From: Papaver somniferum
Taxonomy: Eukaryota; Streptophyta; Magnoliopsida; Ranunculales; Papaveraceae
NCBI RefSeq assembly: GCF_003573695.1
Contig: NC_039366.1
Coordinates: forward strand, 160,274,770-160,338,769
Reading direction: 5' to 3'
Length of the DNA stretch: 64,000 nucleotides
Made by a program: the position numbers and the translations under genes. The notes beneath the pieces are model-generated. The model saw nothing but the letters and a program-made list of their open reading frames with translations, was not told where the DNA came from and did not search any database. Shown here piece by piece: positions 11,737 to 24,189 of the stretch; within the stretch, counting starts at the first letter, position 1, and each line of letters starts with the position of its first letter.

Positions 11737-12750
11737 AATGGAAAGGAGTCACTACTTCGTACCATCACGCATAAAACGGGTGTTAATGGTCAGAGCAAGA
11801 AGTAAAAAAATAAAAAAAAAATAGGAGGGTTTCGTGGAGTATGCGCCCACGGCCAGTAAATCATGATTATCGTGCTCGAATACTTCCTTGGCCGTGGAAC
11901 GATGCACACATCGGGACCACATTCGAGCATGCACACAGTGGGGCCACATTTGTTCAGGGTCGCATGCAAGCTGTGAAGGGGCAAATAATCGCATCTCGGT
12001 TCTCTATGGAAGGATGGGCAAACAAAGTCATTCATGGGGATTATGTCTACGAAGCCGGGTTTTATCGAATTATAACCTAAGGCTAGGTTTCGCATGCAAT
12101 GATGAAAAAGGAGAAAAAAGAGTATATTCATGTAGGATTCATGGCTTGTTTTACTAAGCAATCCTGGTAATATCGACCACTTTGATATTAATTTCATTAG
12201 TGGAGTTAATCATGATATTCTTACAAAGAAGTTTCGTCTACAACGGGATAATTTTCTCAAGAGCAAAGAAGCTACACCTAAAATTAGGGTTTGCATAAAA
12301 ATAAAAAAAAGAGAAAGGGACGAAATACCTACCTTGGTAAATGGACGTCGACGGGACAGTTAAACGGCGGCGAAAATTGACGTCGACGACAAGGTTTGGC
12401 AGTGGCGAAGTCAGGCAATGGCGGCAACAAGGTCGCGGTACGGCGGGAGCTAGTCGAACGAAAAAAAAAGGGTAAGAAAAATACGAGGGTTAACACCCTT
12501 TTATACACAAGAAATTGGAGAATCCCAATAGAAGGAGGATTCCTTTATTAGCTCGAACGCCTAAAGGAGGAAGCCAGTCCCACCAACCCTCCACGGTCAC
12601 ACCTGGCATGCTCACATGGACGATCGTCAGCAGTCGGACAGAACTCCTCCAGGTAAACTTCCTTCATCTCGTCCTATTACGTTGTATATGTCACCATCTA
12701 ATGCCTACCCCACAATAGTGCAACTATTACGTGCTAGGCAAGGGACCTAA
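11737..12750. other. Non-coding 3' part of Tat-1 with polypurine tract
   Basis: About 1 kb lies between the start of the antisense gene and the 3' LTR and would hold that gene's promoter. I see no gene. The last bases before the LTR, GGCAAGGGACC at about 12738-12748, form a purine-rich stretch that could act as the polypurine tract. Confidence 0.45.
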
Positions 12751-15325
12751 TGTTGATGGTGGATTTTAGTTCAGGGCTAAAATTGTAAACCCAAATTTAA
12801 TGCGCTGACATCCTGCAAAGGGTAAAGCCGTTTGATAAGTGATGAGTGCAGAAAACCTCTTCACTTTACTTATTCGAAGCAATTCAATGAATACACAAAA
12901 TTCACCCAGAATAGTGCGTGCAACAGCAATCCCAAATATTCCGCGAATTTTATTAGCATTATTAATTAATGCATAATTTGCCTAGTATTTCCCATGTTAT
13001 GTTCTCAGCCGAAATCTCTTTATTGACATGACATGGCGACTGAGTGTTCACTCTAAGCAGAGTAGCATGAATCTCCGTGTCAATATTAAGACATGCCTGA
13101 AATACCCACACAGACTGCATCACTCTCTGACAAAGAGAATTTCCAATCGACGCACTTTGATTAAAGACAGCTCGATCGAACATATTTAATTACCTTAAGG
13201 AAAATCTGGACTGTCCATATCAGTCTCAGAAACGATCGTGGCCACGCAAGTTGACCGCACAATTTAACAAGCCTATCCAAACCCTGGAAAAAATAGGCAA
13301 TTGTTGTGATGACCACCGACGGGCCCACTTATGCCCTAGCCGGTCGAACAATCACCATACTCCCCCAGCACCATCAAACGCCAACCAAAAGTTGAGTGAT
13401 CGCGCTGTTTTGGGAGAAGCTCGACGAGCATAGACTGTTCAGGGAAGTCTTAAAACCATCACAACTGTCCAACTTCGCCAGCCTGGTTGGACGGATTAGA
13501 CCATCCCAAGAATGATCAGGGAAGCGCTAACGCACCGGTTGGCGGGCCCACTTCTACTTCACCCGATCGGTTTCCTCACGGCGAGGCCATGGAGCAATGA
13601 AATGATTTCTCAAATCATGGCAAGCGTGATGCTTCTAAGGGTCGCGGAATTCCACTAGTGTCTTAAATCGATCACAACCATCCAACTTAGCCAGCCTATT
13701 TGGATGGCTTAGATAACATTTAGGACCATCAGAAAGGTGCACACAAGTTCACCGTCGACCCAACATGGGATCCACGTGATCGACCTCCCAAAGGAGGTCA
13801 TGGCTTGCCAAACCGTTTGGCCAAAGTCACGTGTGCGTGAGTGATTCAAACCCCTAATTAGGGTTTACGGCAATGCACATCTGTCGTAGTTCGATCATGA
13901 CCATCCATCTTCGCCAGCCTAAACGGAGGGTGTAGATATAGACTCAAGAGATCCCAAGGATGTCAACGTGATCATCATGAGCCCACCTTTGCGTGTGACC
14001 GGCAGGCTTATGCAGACTAGGGCCCGACGCCTCAAAACGCATGCCCAAAAGGTAGCATGCCACACGGCTTTTTAAACCTTTGCGGCAATGTATTTCTATC
14101 GTAAATAGATCAAGACCACTCATCTTTGCCGGTCAAATTGAGTGGCCTAGATCGAATCTTTGTGGGACCGAGAGGTATAGGCATGCACGCTGGCGGACTG
14201 TCTCCACGCATGCCTGGTCGGTCCCACCAAAATTAGCGCCCATGCCTACATTCGGTCAAGCCAAAGAGGGGATGTTGCACACCTCTAAATCCATCAACAA
14301 CAACAAATATGTGTCGTAAATCATCTCGTCCGTCCAACTTTTCCATCTTGGTCGGACGGCTTGGATTAAAAATTAGGCAATTAATGAAGCGCCTCAATGA
14401 TCACCGTCCGCCACTCTGTCACAGAGAGTGATCGACCAAATGGTGGCCCGCCCATGCGGCTTCCAGACGATCACTCGAAGATGGTTGGACGTGCGGCCAT
14501 TTTAAGACGCTTAATCCGCGACTTATTCAATCAACGATGCTTTATGCATATCGATTGTTTTGAGTTGCTTGCTTTAAAGCGATGCATGTAATGCATCGAG
14601 CATACACGATATTTCATGAATATCAATTCCATAAATAACTCAGTTATTTAACTTAATAGAACCGTATGCTATTTCCTGCGGTGGGTCCCACGAACTGACC
14701 CACTCATTCGATACATTAAACATGTCACAGACTGGAGGATACTTATTGGGGTATTGGTATGGCGGTATACAGCGTGCGGCGTGCAACGCGCCCATTACGA
14801 GAACGTGTTAGGAGGCATGAACGGTTAACGATGATGAGGGAAGTGGGCAAAGGCGTGATCGTGTGACAATCACCTACACAACCCCACTACTCCATCACTC
14901 AACTTCCTCCACTTCCTACGAGATGAGGATTGCGCTCAAATGACTTGTATAGATAGGTTCTTTCGACCTATCTTCAAACAACACAGAGAAATCAAGTGTT
15001 GTCACAGTATCCAGAAAACACCCAGAACTGATAGCTTCCATTGTACAAGCCAGTTCATCATTCTGATACAAGTCATAAACATCCAACACCTTCATAATCT
15101 CAACACCTTCTTCGCTTCCCTCCCTAAGATCAAACCCATCTCCTTCACTTTGTGACCGAAGCAAGTCTGGAACGGACATTTCTTGATTTAGGCAAGAATT
15201 GTATAGATTTATCTCTCGAATCAAAAGCGCTCCCGTGCAGTGCATTTGTTGAGGGTTTAGATTCGTTTCTCATCCACACACCCAAATTTACCAAAATCAG
15301 TAGAAACAGTTTTCACCCATAAACA
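12751..15325 (+). repeat. Tat-1 3' LTR
   Basis: This 2575-bp copy of the LTR starts TGTTGATGG and ends AAACA, followed by the target duplication ACAGT at 15326. It keeps all five hairpins at identical spacing. Changes against the 5' LTR include wobble-tolerant ones in hairpin stems, for example CCGTCC to CTGTCC at 13465. Confidence 0.9.
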
Positions 15326-15330
15326 ACAGT

Positions 15331-15578
15331 TCAAGTCAAATATCACTAACCTCAAGTGGAAGGATGATGTTGTCGTTGTAGCTTCTTACTTCTTCACTTC
15401 TTCAAGTCTTCGCAATGCTTGTAATGTCTCATATCCTAATACTTTCAAGCTAACCTATACGAAGTTGACTCTAGTACATAATCAAGCGACTCTTTAAATG
15501 AGTTTTGATTCACTAAAATATGACAACCAAACTTGACATACCAACACTTGGTGGGTTAAACCGAGCTATGCTCTAACA
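15331..15578 (-). repeat. LTR of element A, outer end
   Basis: The minus-strand 5' terminus of LTR A lies at 15578 and reads TGTTAGAGCATAGCTCGG. It is continuous with 2766-4923 once Tat-1 and one copy of ACAGT are removed. The word TAGAGCAYTGCTCGG marks the start of all five copies of this LTR family in the window. Confidence 0.75.
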
Positions 15579-17205
15579 CTTATATTCCCGAAGAACAGCC
15601 TAGAAATATCAATCACCTCACAATAATCTTAATCGACTAGCGAAACAAGATATTGTAGAATCACAAACGATGAGATGAAGGTGTTTGTGACTAATTTTGT
15701 ATCTTTCCTATCAGAGATATAAATCTCAAGCCAGTCTTACGATTGCACTCAATTACGATAGAAACAGCAAGATCAGATCATGCAACTATAGAGAAAATAT
15801 TTGGGTCTGGCTTCACAATTCCAATGAAGTCTTTAAGTCGTGAACCTACAAGGCTTCGTGAAAAACCTAAGGTTAAAGGAGAACCGACTCTAGTTTACGC
15901 AACTAGTATCACACATGAGGTGTAGGGATTAGGTTTCCCAGTTGCTAGAGTTCTCCTTTATATAGTCTCCAAATCAGGGTTTGCAATCTAAGTTACCTTG
16001 GTAACAAAGCATTCAATATTCACCGTTAGATGAAAACCTGATTAGATTCAAGCTAATAAATTTCAACCGTTAGATCGAACTTAGCTTGTTATACACAAAT
16101 GAAATGTAACTTCATTTAGGTTTGAGTAACCGTACCTAAACGTGTACACTTAGTTGGTTCAACAATTGTTAACCAATGGTTAGACACATGAGCACTTTCA
16201 TATCAACCTTATTCATCTTCACCATAACTAGTTCAAATGACTCAAATGAACTAGTTAAATAGTTGCTCAATTGCTTAGATCTCATAGAAGTATACAAGAC
16301 ACAATCGAAGCAAAATTGGTTTTGATTCACTCGAATGGATTCATGAACATTATAGCCACGTTTTGCAAAGATTGCATTACTTATTATATAAATGTTTTAG
16401 TTCATGAATAAACCGATTTTAGAAAGTAACCTACCTAAGTATGCAAACGGGTACGCGTGCTTAAGTAACCGGATTGAGTTTGTTTTTACTTTCAAACTCC
16501 AGCAGAAATTCACGGACGTGAACTTTCCGCCAGTATGCGTACGGGTACGCATACTTACCCGGATTTCCAACAACCGCCAGTACGCGTACGGGTACGCATA
16601 CTTTGGGTTCTCGGTTTTGGACTTTTACACAAATGTGAGAACACGCTATGTTTATATCCAAATATGGTTACATCTTCTAAACTCTCATTTCAATCTTGAA
16701 ACTTTCTTAGAGGATGTTATATAGTTGTTATTCACAAACTATTTTTCATCAAAGCGATTTTCAAGTTATTGAAATAATCAACATGACTTTCGTCATGAGT
16801 AAATATGAACTTGGCCAAAGCGAAAGCTTACCAACACATATTTCGAGAAATAGATAAGCGAGATAAACTCGGCTCGAAATAACAAATGTGTATAATCGAA
16901 GTCTATATGGCAATACGACTTTTGTCTCAAGATAGGAGATATAATAGATAGACTTTTGAATGATAGATAAGTTCAAGTCTCCACATACCTTTTTGTCGAT
17001 GAAGTTCCACGAGTTCCTTGAGTAGTTATTCGTCGTGGCATGCTGAATGACGTGGAGTCTAGAGCTCAAGTACACTTACTATCCTAATCCGAGACTTAGC
17101 TATAAGTAGACTAGAAATCAAGACTTATAGTTTTGGCAACTAAACTTGACAAACAAGCATGAGATAGTAACGCTTGCGAGTTAGACTGAGCAGTGCTCTA
17201 ATACA
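15579..17205 (-). repeat. Partial LTR B of the same copia-like family
   Basis: This minus-strand LTR begins at 17205 with TGTATTAGAGCACTGCTC and is cut at 15579 exactly where LTR A begins. The sequence just inside the cut (TATTCCCGAAGAACAGCC) matches the middle of LTR C at 17770, so B is interrupted by element A and its remainder should lie left of the window. It carries GTACGCGTACGGGTACGCATAC-type palindromic units at 16440-16605. Confidence 0.7.
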
Positions 17206-19575
17206 AGTGTCAATAAATTTCTATCAACAACCAAAGGTTGGATTCACCAATTGATTGAACTACGCGCAACCTGTGATATTTTAATTATATAGAAAATATA
17301 ATGCGGAAAAGAAATAACACAGACACCGGAAGTTTTATTAACGAGGAAACCACAAATGCAAAAAAAAAACCCGGGACCTAGTCCATATTTGAACACCACA
17401 CTGTATTAAGCCGCTACAGACACTAGCCTACTACAAGTTAACTTCGGAATAGAATGTAGTTGATCCCTAACTAATTCTCACACCGATTAAGGTACAGCCG
17501 CGTTTCTTAGGCCTCTGAATCCCAGCAGGACTCTACGCTCTTGATTCCATTAGCTGATATCACCCACAACTAAGAGTTGCTACGACCCAAAGTCGAAGAC
17601 TTTATAAACAAATCTGTATCCCATCTTTTGACTTTATAAAAAAATCTGTCTCCCATAGAAAAGTCTATTCTGATAGATAAATCTGTCTCACACAGAAATA
17701 CCTACAAAGTTTTTGTTCCCGTCTTTTGATAAATCAAGATGAACAGAAACCAATTCATAATACAGTCTTATATTCCCGAAGAACGGCCTAGAAATATCAA
17801 TCACCTCACAATAACTTAACTATATGGTAGTAGAAGAAGTTATTGTGGAATCACAAATAATGAGACGAAGAGCTTTGTGATTACTTTTTATATCTTACCT
17901 ATCAGAGATAAATCTCTACCCAATCTTAGAGAAGATAGTACTCAGTACGATAGAACAACTAAGATCAGAACACGCAACTACATAGAAAATTGTTGGGTCT
18001 GGCTTCAGAATCCCAATGAATTCTTTAAATCATTAACCTATAATGGTTTTAGGAAAAACCTAGGTTAAAGAAGAATCGACTCTAGTACGCAACTAGTATC
18101 ACACATGAGGTGTGGGGATTAGGTTTCCCATTTGCTAGAGTTTCCCCTTATATAGTCTTCAAATCAGGGTTTGATAGCTTTGAAACAAAGCAATCAATAT
18201 TCAGCGTTAGATGAAATTCGGATTTAAGATTCAATCTAAGTTTGCTTAAAACCAAAGCAATATCTCTCCAACGTTAGATGGTCTTAGCTTGTTACACATA
18301 AATGAAATATACCTTCATTTAGATATGGGTAACCGTACCTAAACGTGTATATTGAGTTGGCTCAACAAAAGTTACCCGAAGTTAGCCATATGAACACTTT
18401 TGTATTAACCACATTAATCTAAAACTTCTAGATCAAATGATAATCAATTGAATCTAATTGTGTTACTCATAGAGTTGTTCTATTGTTTATAATCTCATAG
18501 AAGTATACAAGACATAATTGAAACAAAATCAGATTTGATTCAAGAGAATCAATTCATGAACATTTAGCCACGGTTTGCAAATATTTCATTCATTAATTTA
18601 TAAATGTATTTGTTCATGAGTATGAAATCATACTTAACTGATTTTAGAACTTAAACCAACTCAGTTTGCAAACGGGTATGCAAAATTAAGTTCCGGACTT
18701 TGGGCTTGTCCGACAGTTCGCAAACGGGTACGCAAACTGTCTTCCCGGACCTAACTCAGGTAGTTACGTTCGCATACTAGTATGCAAACTTGGTTCCCGG
18801 ACTTCAACAGTTAAAACGGTTCGCATACTGGTATGCAAACTTGGTTTCCGGACCTGAATCATACCAACACAATTTGTACACTAAGTACGCATACTGTGCT
18901 ATATCCATACAATGGTTAATTATTCTAAACTCCTATTTCAATCATTGAAACATTCTTAGAAGACGACAATGGCTGTCTCACACAAACCATTAGCTTGTAA
19001 GCAATTTTCAAGTGATTGAATGATCAATACGAAACATTTCGAGTCGACATCAAATGACTGTCTCGCACAAATCATGTAAGATGTTTTAAGGCAATTTCTA
19101 CATGATCATCTTTTGACTTATTATTTAGTTTCCAACAAGTAAATTCTTTCGAACTAAACTTTTCAAGAATAATGATGAACGTAGCTAAAGCAAAAACCTT
19201 CCAACACATATTTCGAGAAAGATATAAACAAGTTAAACTCAGCTCGCAATATCAAATGTGTATAATGTAAAAGTCTATATAGCTATACGACTTAGTCTCA
19301 ATAAAAGATAAAATAAAAAAGACTTCTGAGTCATAGATAAGTTTTAGTCTCCACCTACCTTTTGTTGATGAAGTTCCTCCAATATCTCCTCAGTATATCT
19401 CCGTCTTCAATCGATGAACACCGTGAAGTCTAAATCTCAATTATACATTCTATCCTAATCCGAGACATAGCTATAAGTAGACTAGAAATCAAGACTTATA
19501 GTTTTGATCAACTAAACTTGACAAATAAGCTTGAGATAACAACGCTTGCGAGTTCAACCGAGCAATGCTCTATCA
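17206..19575 (-). repeat. Nearly full LTR C of the same family
   Basis: This minus-strand LTR begins at 19575 with TGATAGAGCATTGCTCGG and runs to 17206. By comparison with the right-end copy it lacks roughly the last 220 bases, cut exactly at the start of LTR B, so B probably inserted into C. Palindromic GTACGCATAC/GTATGCAAAC units lie at 18668-18900. Confidence 0.7.
18668..18900. repeat. Palindromic tandem motif array in LTR C
   Basis: Units of about 35-55 bp each hold a short inverted repeat such as TTCGCATACTAGTATGCAAA or GTTCGCAAACGGGTACGC, followed by CCCGGAC or TTCCGGAC. Similar arrays occur at 16440-16605, 42725-42975 and 61230-61640, and in the fragment at 49060-49230. The unit sequence varies but the pattern of TACGCATAC-like arms around a CTGG or CGGG centre is kept. 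Confidence 0.7.
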
Positions 19576-19640
19576 GGTTCGTTATTTCTGCTATGTTAAC
19601 TAATTTTTATGAAAGTCAATATAATATCTTTATTTATTAA

Positions 19641-21323
19641 TGTTGATGGTTGTTTATCGACAAAAGTATAAATAGTAATATCGTTTTTGCCCAACTGCAA
19701 AAGTATGAAATAAATATGTGTATAAATTCTTGACCGACATCAAAATTATGGACTTGCAATTCTGTGTTTAATTCCGCAAGAGAATTGTGAATGTGTATCC
19801 AATTAACGGCTACATTAATCTTGTAGTTATGCACATGTAAACTTTTAGAGCTTCACTCGGTTGAACTCTCGTTATTTTATGTACGGCCATACTGACCATG
19901 ATGTATTGATCAGAACACGTTGATGATACACATTCAAAATGATCTTCTATGATGTTCCTAGCACTATAAGATGCATACCATCTTAGTGTAAAGTTGTATT
20001 GAATATTAGTTCGAGTTATAGAACTTCCACGGCTAAATTCCTTGAATATGTTTTATATGCATTACGTAAAGTCCAAGCATGATTCAAGCACTGGATCTCA
20101 TGTGAAGATCGAGAACAAGGCCAAGTTGGCCCGCATCAATACCAAGCCAAGTTGCCAACGCCAAGCTAAATTGACCAGCGGCACCAAGCCAAGTTGGCCA
20201 GCGCCAGCACCATGCAATTTATCGGGCGCCAGTACTAGGACAAAATGCCAGGCCAACATCCCTGCTCGTCCGTGACAATGTCTCCATACTCATCCGGGAC
20301 ATCATCTCTATGCCTTTTCACAACACCAGGCCAAGTCGCAGCAGGGTCATCCTTCCCGTCCGCGATAATAACTCTATACTTGTCCGCACCAACACCTTCA
20401 TATGTTTCTGCGCCGACAACTCAATGCTCATCTGCGACAACAGATCCTAGCTCTGCATGTGCTGGAAGCTTTTGCCCGCATCTGCACCGGCGCCATCTCT
20501 GACTCTCGCTAAGCTTGTCCAAGCTAACAAGCTTGGCCATCTTTATTTGGGTAATCTAACAACCATGGCTATATATACTTCTCGGTCTTGGACAAGCTAG
20601 CAAGTCATGGCAACATGGCCATCTTTATTTATCGGGCTCGACCAAGATATCTTAAGCTACAGAACTATGGTATCCTATCAATTCGGTGATGGCCAAGCCT
20701 TGGCCAAGCTATCCTGGGCTATAACACCATGGCACAGTGAAAGTGTGACTTGGCCAAAACAAGAAGTAGTCCTTGAGTCCACTAATTCCTATAAGAAATC
20801 AAAACATTTTACATGGCGGGATTTTTATGGGGTATTTGTCTGGTGGTTTACAACAACGCGCGGCGTGGCAACACCCCATGATGTGGAAGTAACAAGTAGT
20901 GGTGACGGTTAAGAGTGTTTGAAACAGTGATATAGTAATGATCTAGAATATTCCCTAGTATACCGCACACGAACCTACCATTACCTCCATTATATCCATC
21001 TCTTCACAACCTCCACTACTTACTAGGAAATAGTGTACGACCAGTACAACTATAAATATACTCTTTTATCTATTAAAAAAAGAGAAAAAAATTACCATTA
21101 TCAATCTCTGATCTTTCGTAGTTCGATAACCTCACACTCAGAAATACCACCATAGATTTACTAAACTTTCTATGATTTCCTTCCCTTAGATCAACCCATC
21201 TTCTATGCTTGTAACCGAAGAAAAACATGAATGGCCAACTTCTTGGTTTAGGATTGGTTTGTACGATTTTATTCCAAGAGCATTACTTCAACAGCACGTT
21301 GTTTACCCTATAACTAAATAACA
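19641..21323 (+). repeat. Tat-2 5' LTR
   Basis: It starts TGTTGATGGTTG and ends AATAACA just before the primer site TGGCAACCATAGTGGG at 21330. At 20100-20220 there is a GC-rich stretch of repeated CCAAGTTGGCC/GCCAAG words. The last 350 bases (for example CTTGTAACCGAAG and CTTCTTGGTTTAGGA) are clearly related to the end of the Tat-1 LTR. Confidence 0.75.
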
Positions 21324-21734
21324 AATAATTGGCAACCATAGTGGGGGATCAACATCTCGACTAAAAATTCAATTCTTCAATCATCTGGAAAAAAAAGATA
21401 TCTTAGGTTTGGATCGGTAACCAACCCCAACTCAGGTTCAACATCCACCCCTAATCCCAGCAACACAGTGACGGAGCTCCATAGATCACTCCTCAAAACA
21501 CCTCCACTGGAAACACCAACACTCCTCTCCGTCCCACATAAGTTGTTCGGAACAAGGAGCAAGCAACACCAACCGTCATTGATTTGATGAAGAAGCAGAA
21601 AACATTGGACCAAACTCAAATAGTCATAGACACTATCCAGAAGGAGCTCCTCACATAACTTAAGACCCTTACGGAGCAGTTATCTCCAGAGCGACGTACG
21701 TGCCAAGAAGATCAAGTTATGAACGCATCCAAAG

Positions 21735-22930
21735 ATGTCGGTGGAGCCAGCACATCAAGAGCTAACTCCCAGGAGGAGGATAAAATATGTGTTGTCACCG
21801 AAGATGTACCAAAGAAGACTCTACAACAACAAAACTTTACCACTCGTGAATAACTGGAATGGCTTCTCCGGAACCGCGGAAAAGAAGACTCTTTTTCATT
21901 CCATCAACACCAACCTTTTTACCCAAGGGAGATCCAAAGGATCCCAATGGAAAGAGGGTATTCTTCACCTCCTGTCTCATTGTATGATGGTACTGGAAAC
22001 ACTAGAGAAAATATCCCTCGATTCTTAAAATCGTTAGGAGAACATGAGTATAATCGGGTGTTGCAACTCAAAAAGTTCTCCAAGTCTCTCACTAGAAGAG
22101 CTTACACCTGGTAAAACAATATCGCCCCTAACAACATCTCCAGTTGGTCTCAGATGGTTAATATGTTTCATAAAAAATATTTCTTCGTCTCGGAGCAAAT
22201 CACACTTCCAGATTTGGGATGAATGTTCCATAGAAACAATGGTCATCCCAATGGTTATGTGAAAAGATTCAGAACTCAATCTCTCGACTGCCACGACCAG
22301 AACGTGACTGAACTACAACTTGTGAAGCTTTGCATCAAACTGTATCATTCATGTTTATCGTGCCTTATTGAACTTACGATTTCAAACCTTCTCCGAGCTA
22401 CACAAAGATGTCAAGCGATCAACGAAGACGACCATAACCTTGATAGAAAGAATAAGGCCTGCTAGATAGGAATGTCGTGAGGACACCCGTGGAAATAGAC
22501 GCCTGGTCAACAAGCAATATTGTGTCCAACCATCCATATGTTCTTTCACCGATTAAGGGACCAAGAGGAAGGCTACACCTCAACCGGATCCACAGAATAA
22601 ATTCCCAGCATCTGCTCAAGCTCCAGCCACGACACTAGCACCAACCCAAGGATGAAACCCAGCTAAGGCTCCGAGCCAGCAGCAACAACATCCAAAGACG
22701 GAACTAACATTTCCAGATTTCCCCTTTCCCATAGAGAAGGTCCTCGAACTGTTAAAGGTTTAGATACAAGGCGAAGCTATCAAGTTGCCACCTGTGCGAA
22801 GCCATCCAACTGCTAAAGAGATGTCAGACACAAAATAATGTCGCTTTCATAGATTTTCCAATCACCCCACCAGTGAATGCAATGGCTTGAAGCATATTTT
22901 CAGGGAGAACGACTCAGGGGAATTAAAGCT
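21735..22930 (+). pseudogene. Tat-2 gag (frameshifted)
   Basis: Across frames the Tat gag core can be read: YDGTGNTRENIPRFLKSL near 21985-22035, then VLQLKKFSKSLTRRAYTWY to about 22118, then WSQMVNMFHKKYFF, a segment around YVKRFRTQSLDCHDQN at 22255-22305, and finally CRFHRFSNHPTSECNGLKHI at 22850-22900. The order and words match Tat-lineage gag. Stops and frame changes interrupt it, so no capsid protein is made from it. Confidence 0.75.
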
Positions 22931-23104
22931 GGGACTAAAGGTGTTCACAAAGACCCGCTCTTTGTTAGGAGCTTTCCTCTTTCTAGAGACTCTATCAATA
23001 GAACTGTCAAATTCGTGATGCAACTAGAGACATATCCATCAAAAACAACGAAAAGACTGTTGAGGAATTCTTACCACTGCCTGCATCAGGAATATAAAGT
23101 TTGA

Positions 23105-23564
23105 GTAAACATTAATCGACGCGGGGACAGATGTCAACATCATCTCCATCAAGACTCTGAGAGCTATGGGAATTTCTAGGCATGAAGATACGTACTCGCC
23201 GACCATATTCAATGATTCTAAAGAGAAATCCAGGAGCGCTTACGGCTACATCACTCTTCAAATAAAAATGAGTGATGCTCAGACACAGAAAAAGTTTCAC
23301 ATTGTCAAATAAGATCCAAGTTATGACATGGTTCTGGGAATCCCATGTATTTGTAGCAATAAGATAAGACCAATTGTATCTTCTTTGCCGGCATCAACAC
23401 TTCGAAGGCTCTCCAACAAGACAACAGATCACAAAGACTATATATCAGACGAATTTCGTCGTATAATGGATTTGGATGTGAAGCAGTTTCCAGGAGAGGA
23501 CGTGACATTATACATTTGTAGGTTTAGCGCACAAGTAAGTCATATTCAACCAACCTACTTATAA
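23105..23564 (+). pseudogene. Tat-2 retropepsin (protease) remnant
   Basis: The frame reads LIDAGTDVNIISIKTLRAMG, which corresponds to the aspartic protease active-site region; the usual D-S/T-G is D-A-G here. GYITLQIKMSDAQTQKKFHI and then YDMVLGIPC follow, the second being the conserved LLG flap-end motif. A stop lies between the two. The domain order after gag is as in Ty3/gypsy. Confidence 0.7.
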
Positions 23565-23589
23565 CCTTCTACCCCACGTCCCATTAAGA

Positions 23590-23928
23590 CTTGTGGACTT
23601 GACCCGGATATTAATCCTAAAGTGACTCGGCGATTTGAATTGGAAGCTGCTCCTTTTTCAGTATTTTATTAAATGGGTAGGGGTCAGTTCTGTTGAAAAT
23701 AAGAAAGATAGTAAACCAACCATCTTGGATATATGTCATGAACCTGAGATACCAAAACCCAACTCCTTCCAAGTCAGAGACATGATCAAGAAAGCTACTG
23801 CTTCTCTTGAAGAAGAGCCGTATCTGATCATTGAAACCACATTTGGTGGCTACTATAAACTTATCAATACTGGAAAGCCAAAAGGAGTGGTAATACATGG
23901 TAAGTGGCTCAAGGCTCTCAATGCTTAA
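23590..23928 (+). pseudogene. Tat-2 integrase C-terminal remnant
   Basis: The tail of this frame reads SLEEEPYLIIETTFGGYYKL then GVVIHGKWLKALNA and a stop. That resembles the end of Ty3/gypsy integrases (a GPY-like domain followed by the final LKxxx stretch). It lies only about 70 bases after the last protease-linked sequence, so RT, RNase H and the integrase catalytic core have been deleted. The recombination point is roughly 23560-23640. Confidence 0.6.
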
Positions 23929-24189
23929 GCATTCTTCCATCATCTTATGATATTTCCCTGTTTTATGCAACATCTGTAAATCCTCCAAAATGTTTGCAAT
24001 ATCTTGCATTCATACTTAGGTTTAATTTATTAATCAAGCAAAGTATTATTTCCTTCTTTCTTTTTTTTTTGAAATATCCCTACAAATTATTCATAAATCT
24101 ATATCTATTAAAAATAGAATAAAACCATAAAAAAGCCATATGTCTCGTAAAGAATTAAAACTTAGAAAATCTAGAGAAACTCCTTGAAG

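Larger units (their letters stand above)
4924..15325 (+). mobile_element. Tat-1: complete non-autonomous Ty3/gypsy Tat-type LTR retrotransposon
   Basis: Two long direct repeats, 4924-7513 and 12751-15325, both begin TGTTGATGGTGG and end CCCATAAACA. The element is flanked by ACAGT at 4919-4923 and 15326-15330, a 5-bp target-site duplication, so both ends are intact. The LTRs differ by scattered substitutions and short indels (for example 12 bases near 6710 missing from the 3' copy), so the insertion is not recent. The interior is about 5.2 kb, far below an autonomous Tat element. It holds a Tat-type gag remnant in sense and a PMD-family gene in antisense, with no protease, RT, RNase H or integrase. 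It must rely on enzymes from another element. Confidence 0.9.

Noticed and set aside
20042..20502. Ala/Pro/Ser-rich ORFs
   Set aside because: They arise from GC-rich repeats within the Tat-2 LTR and have no recognisable domain.
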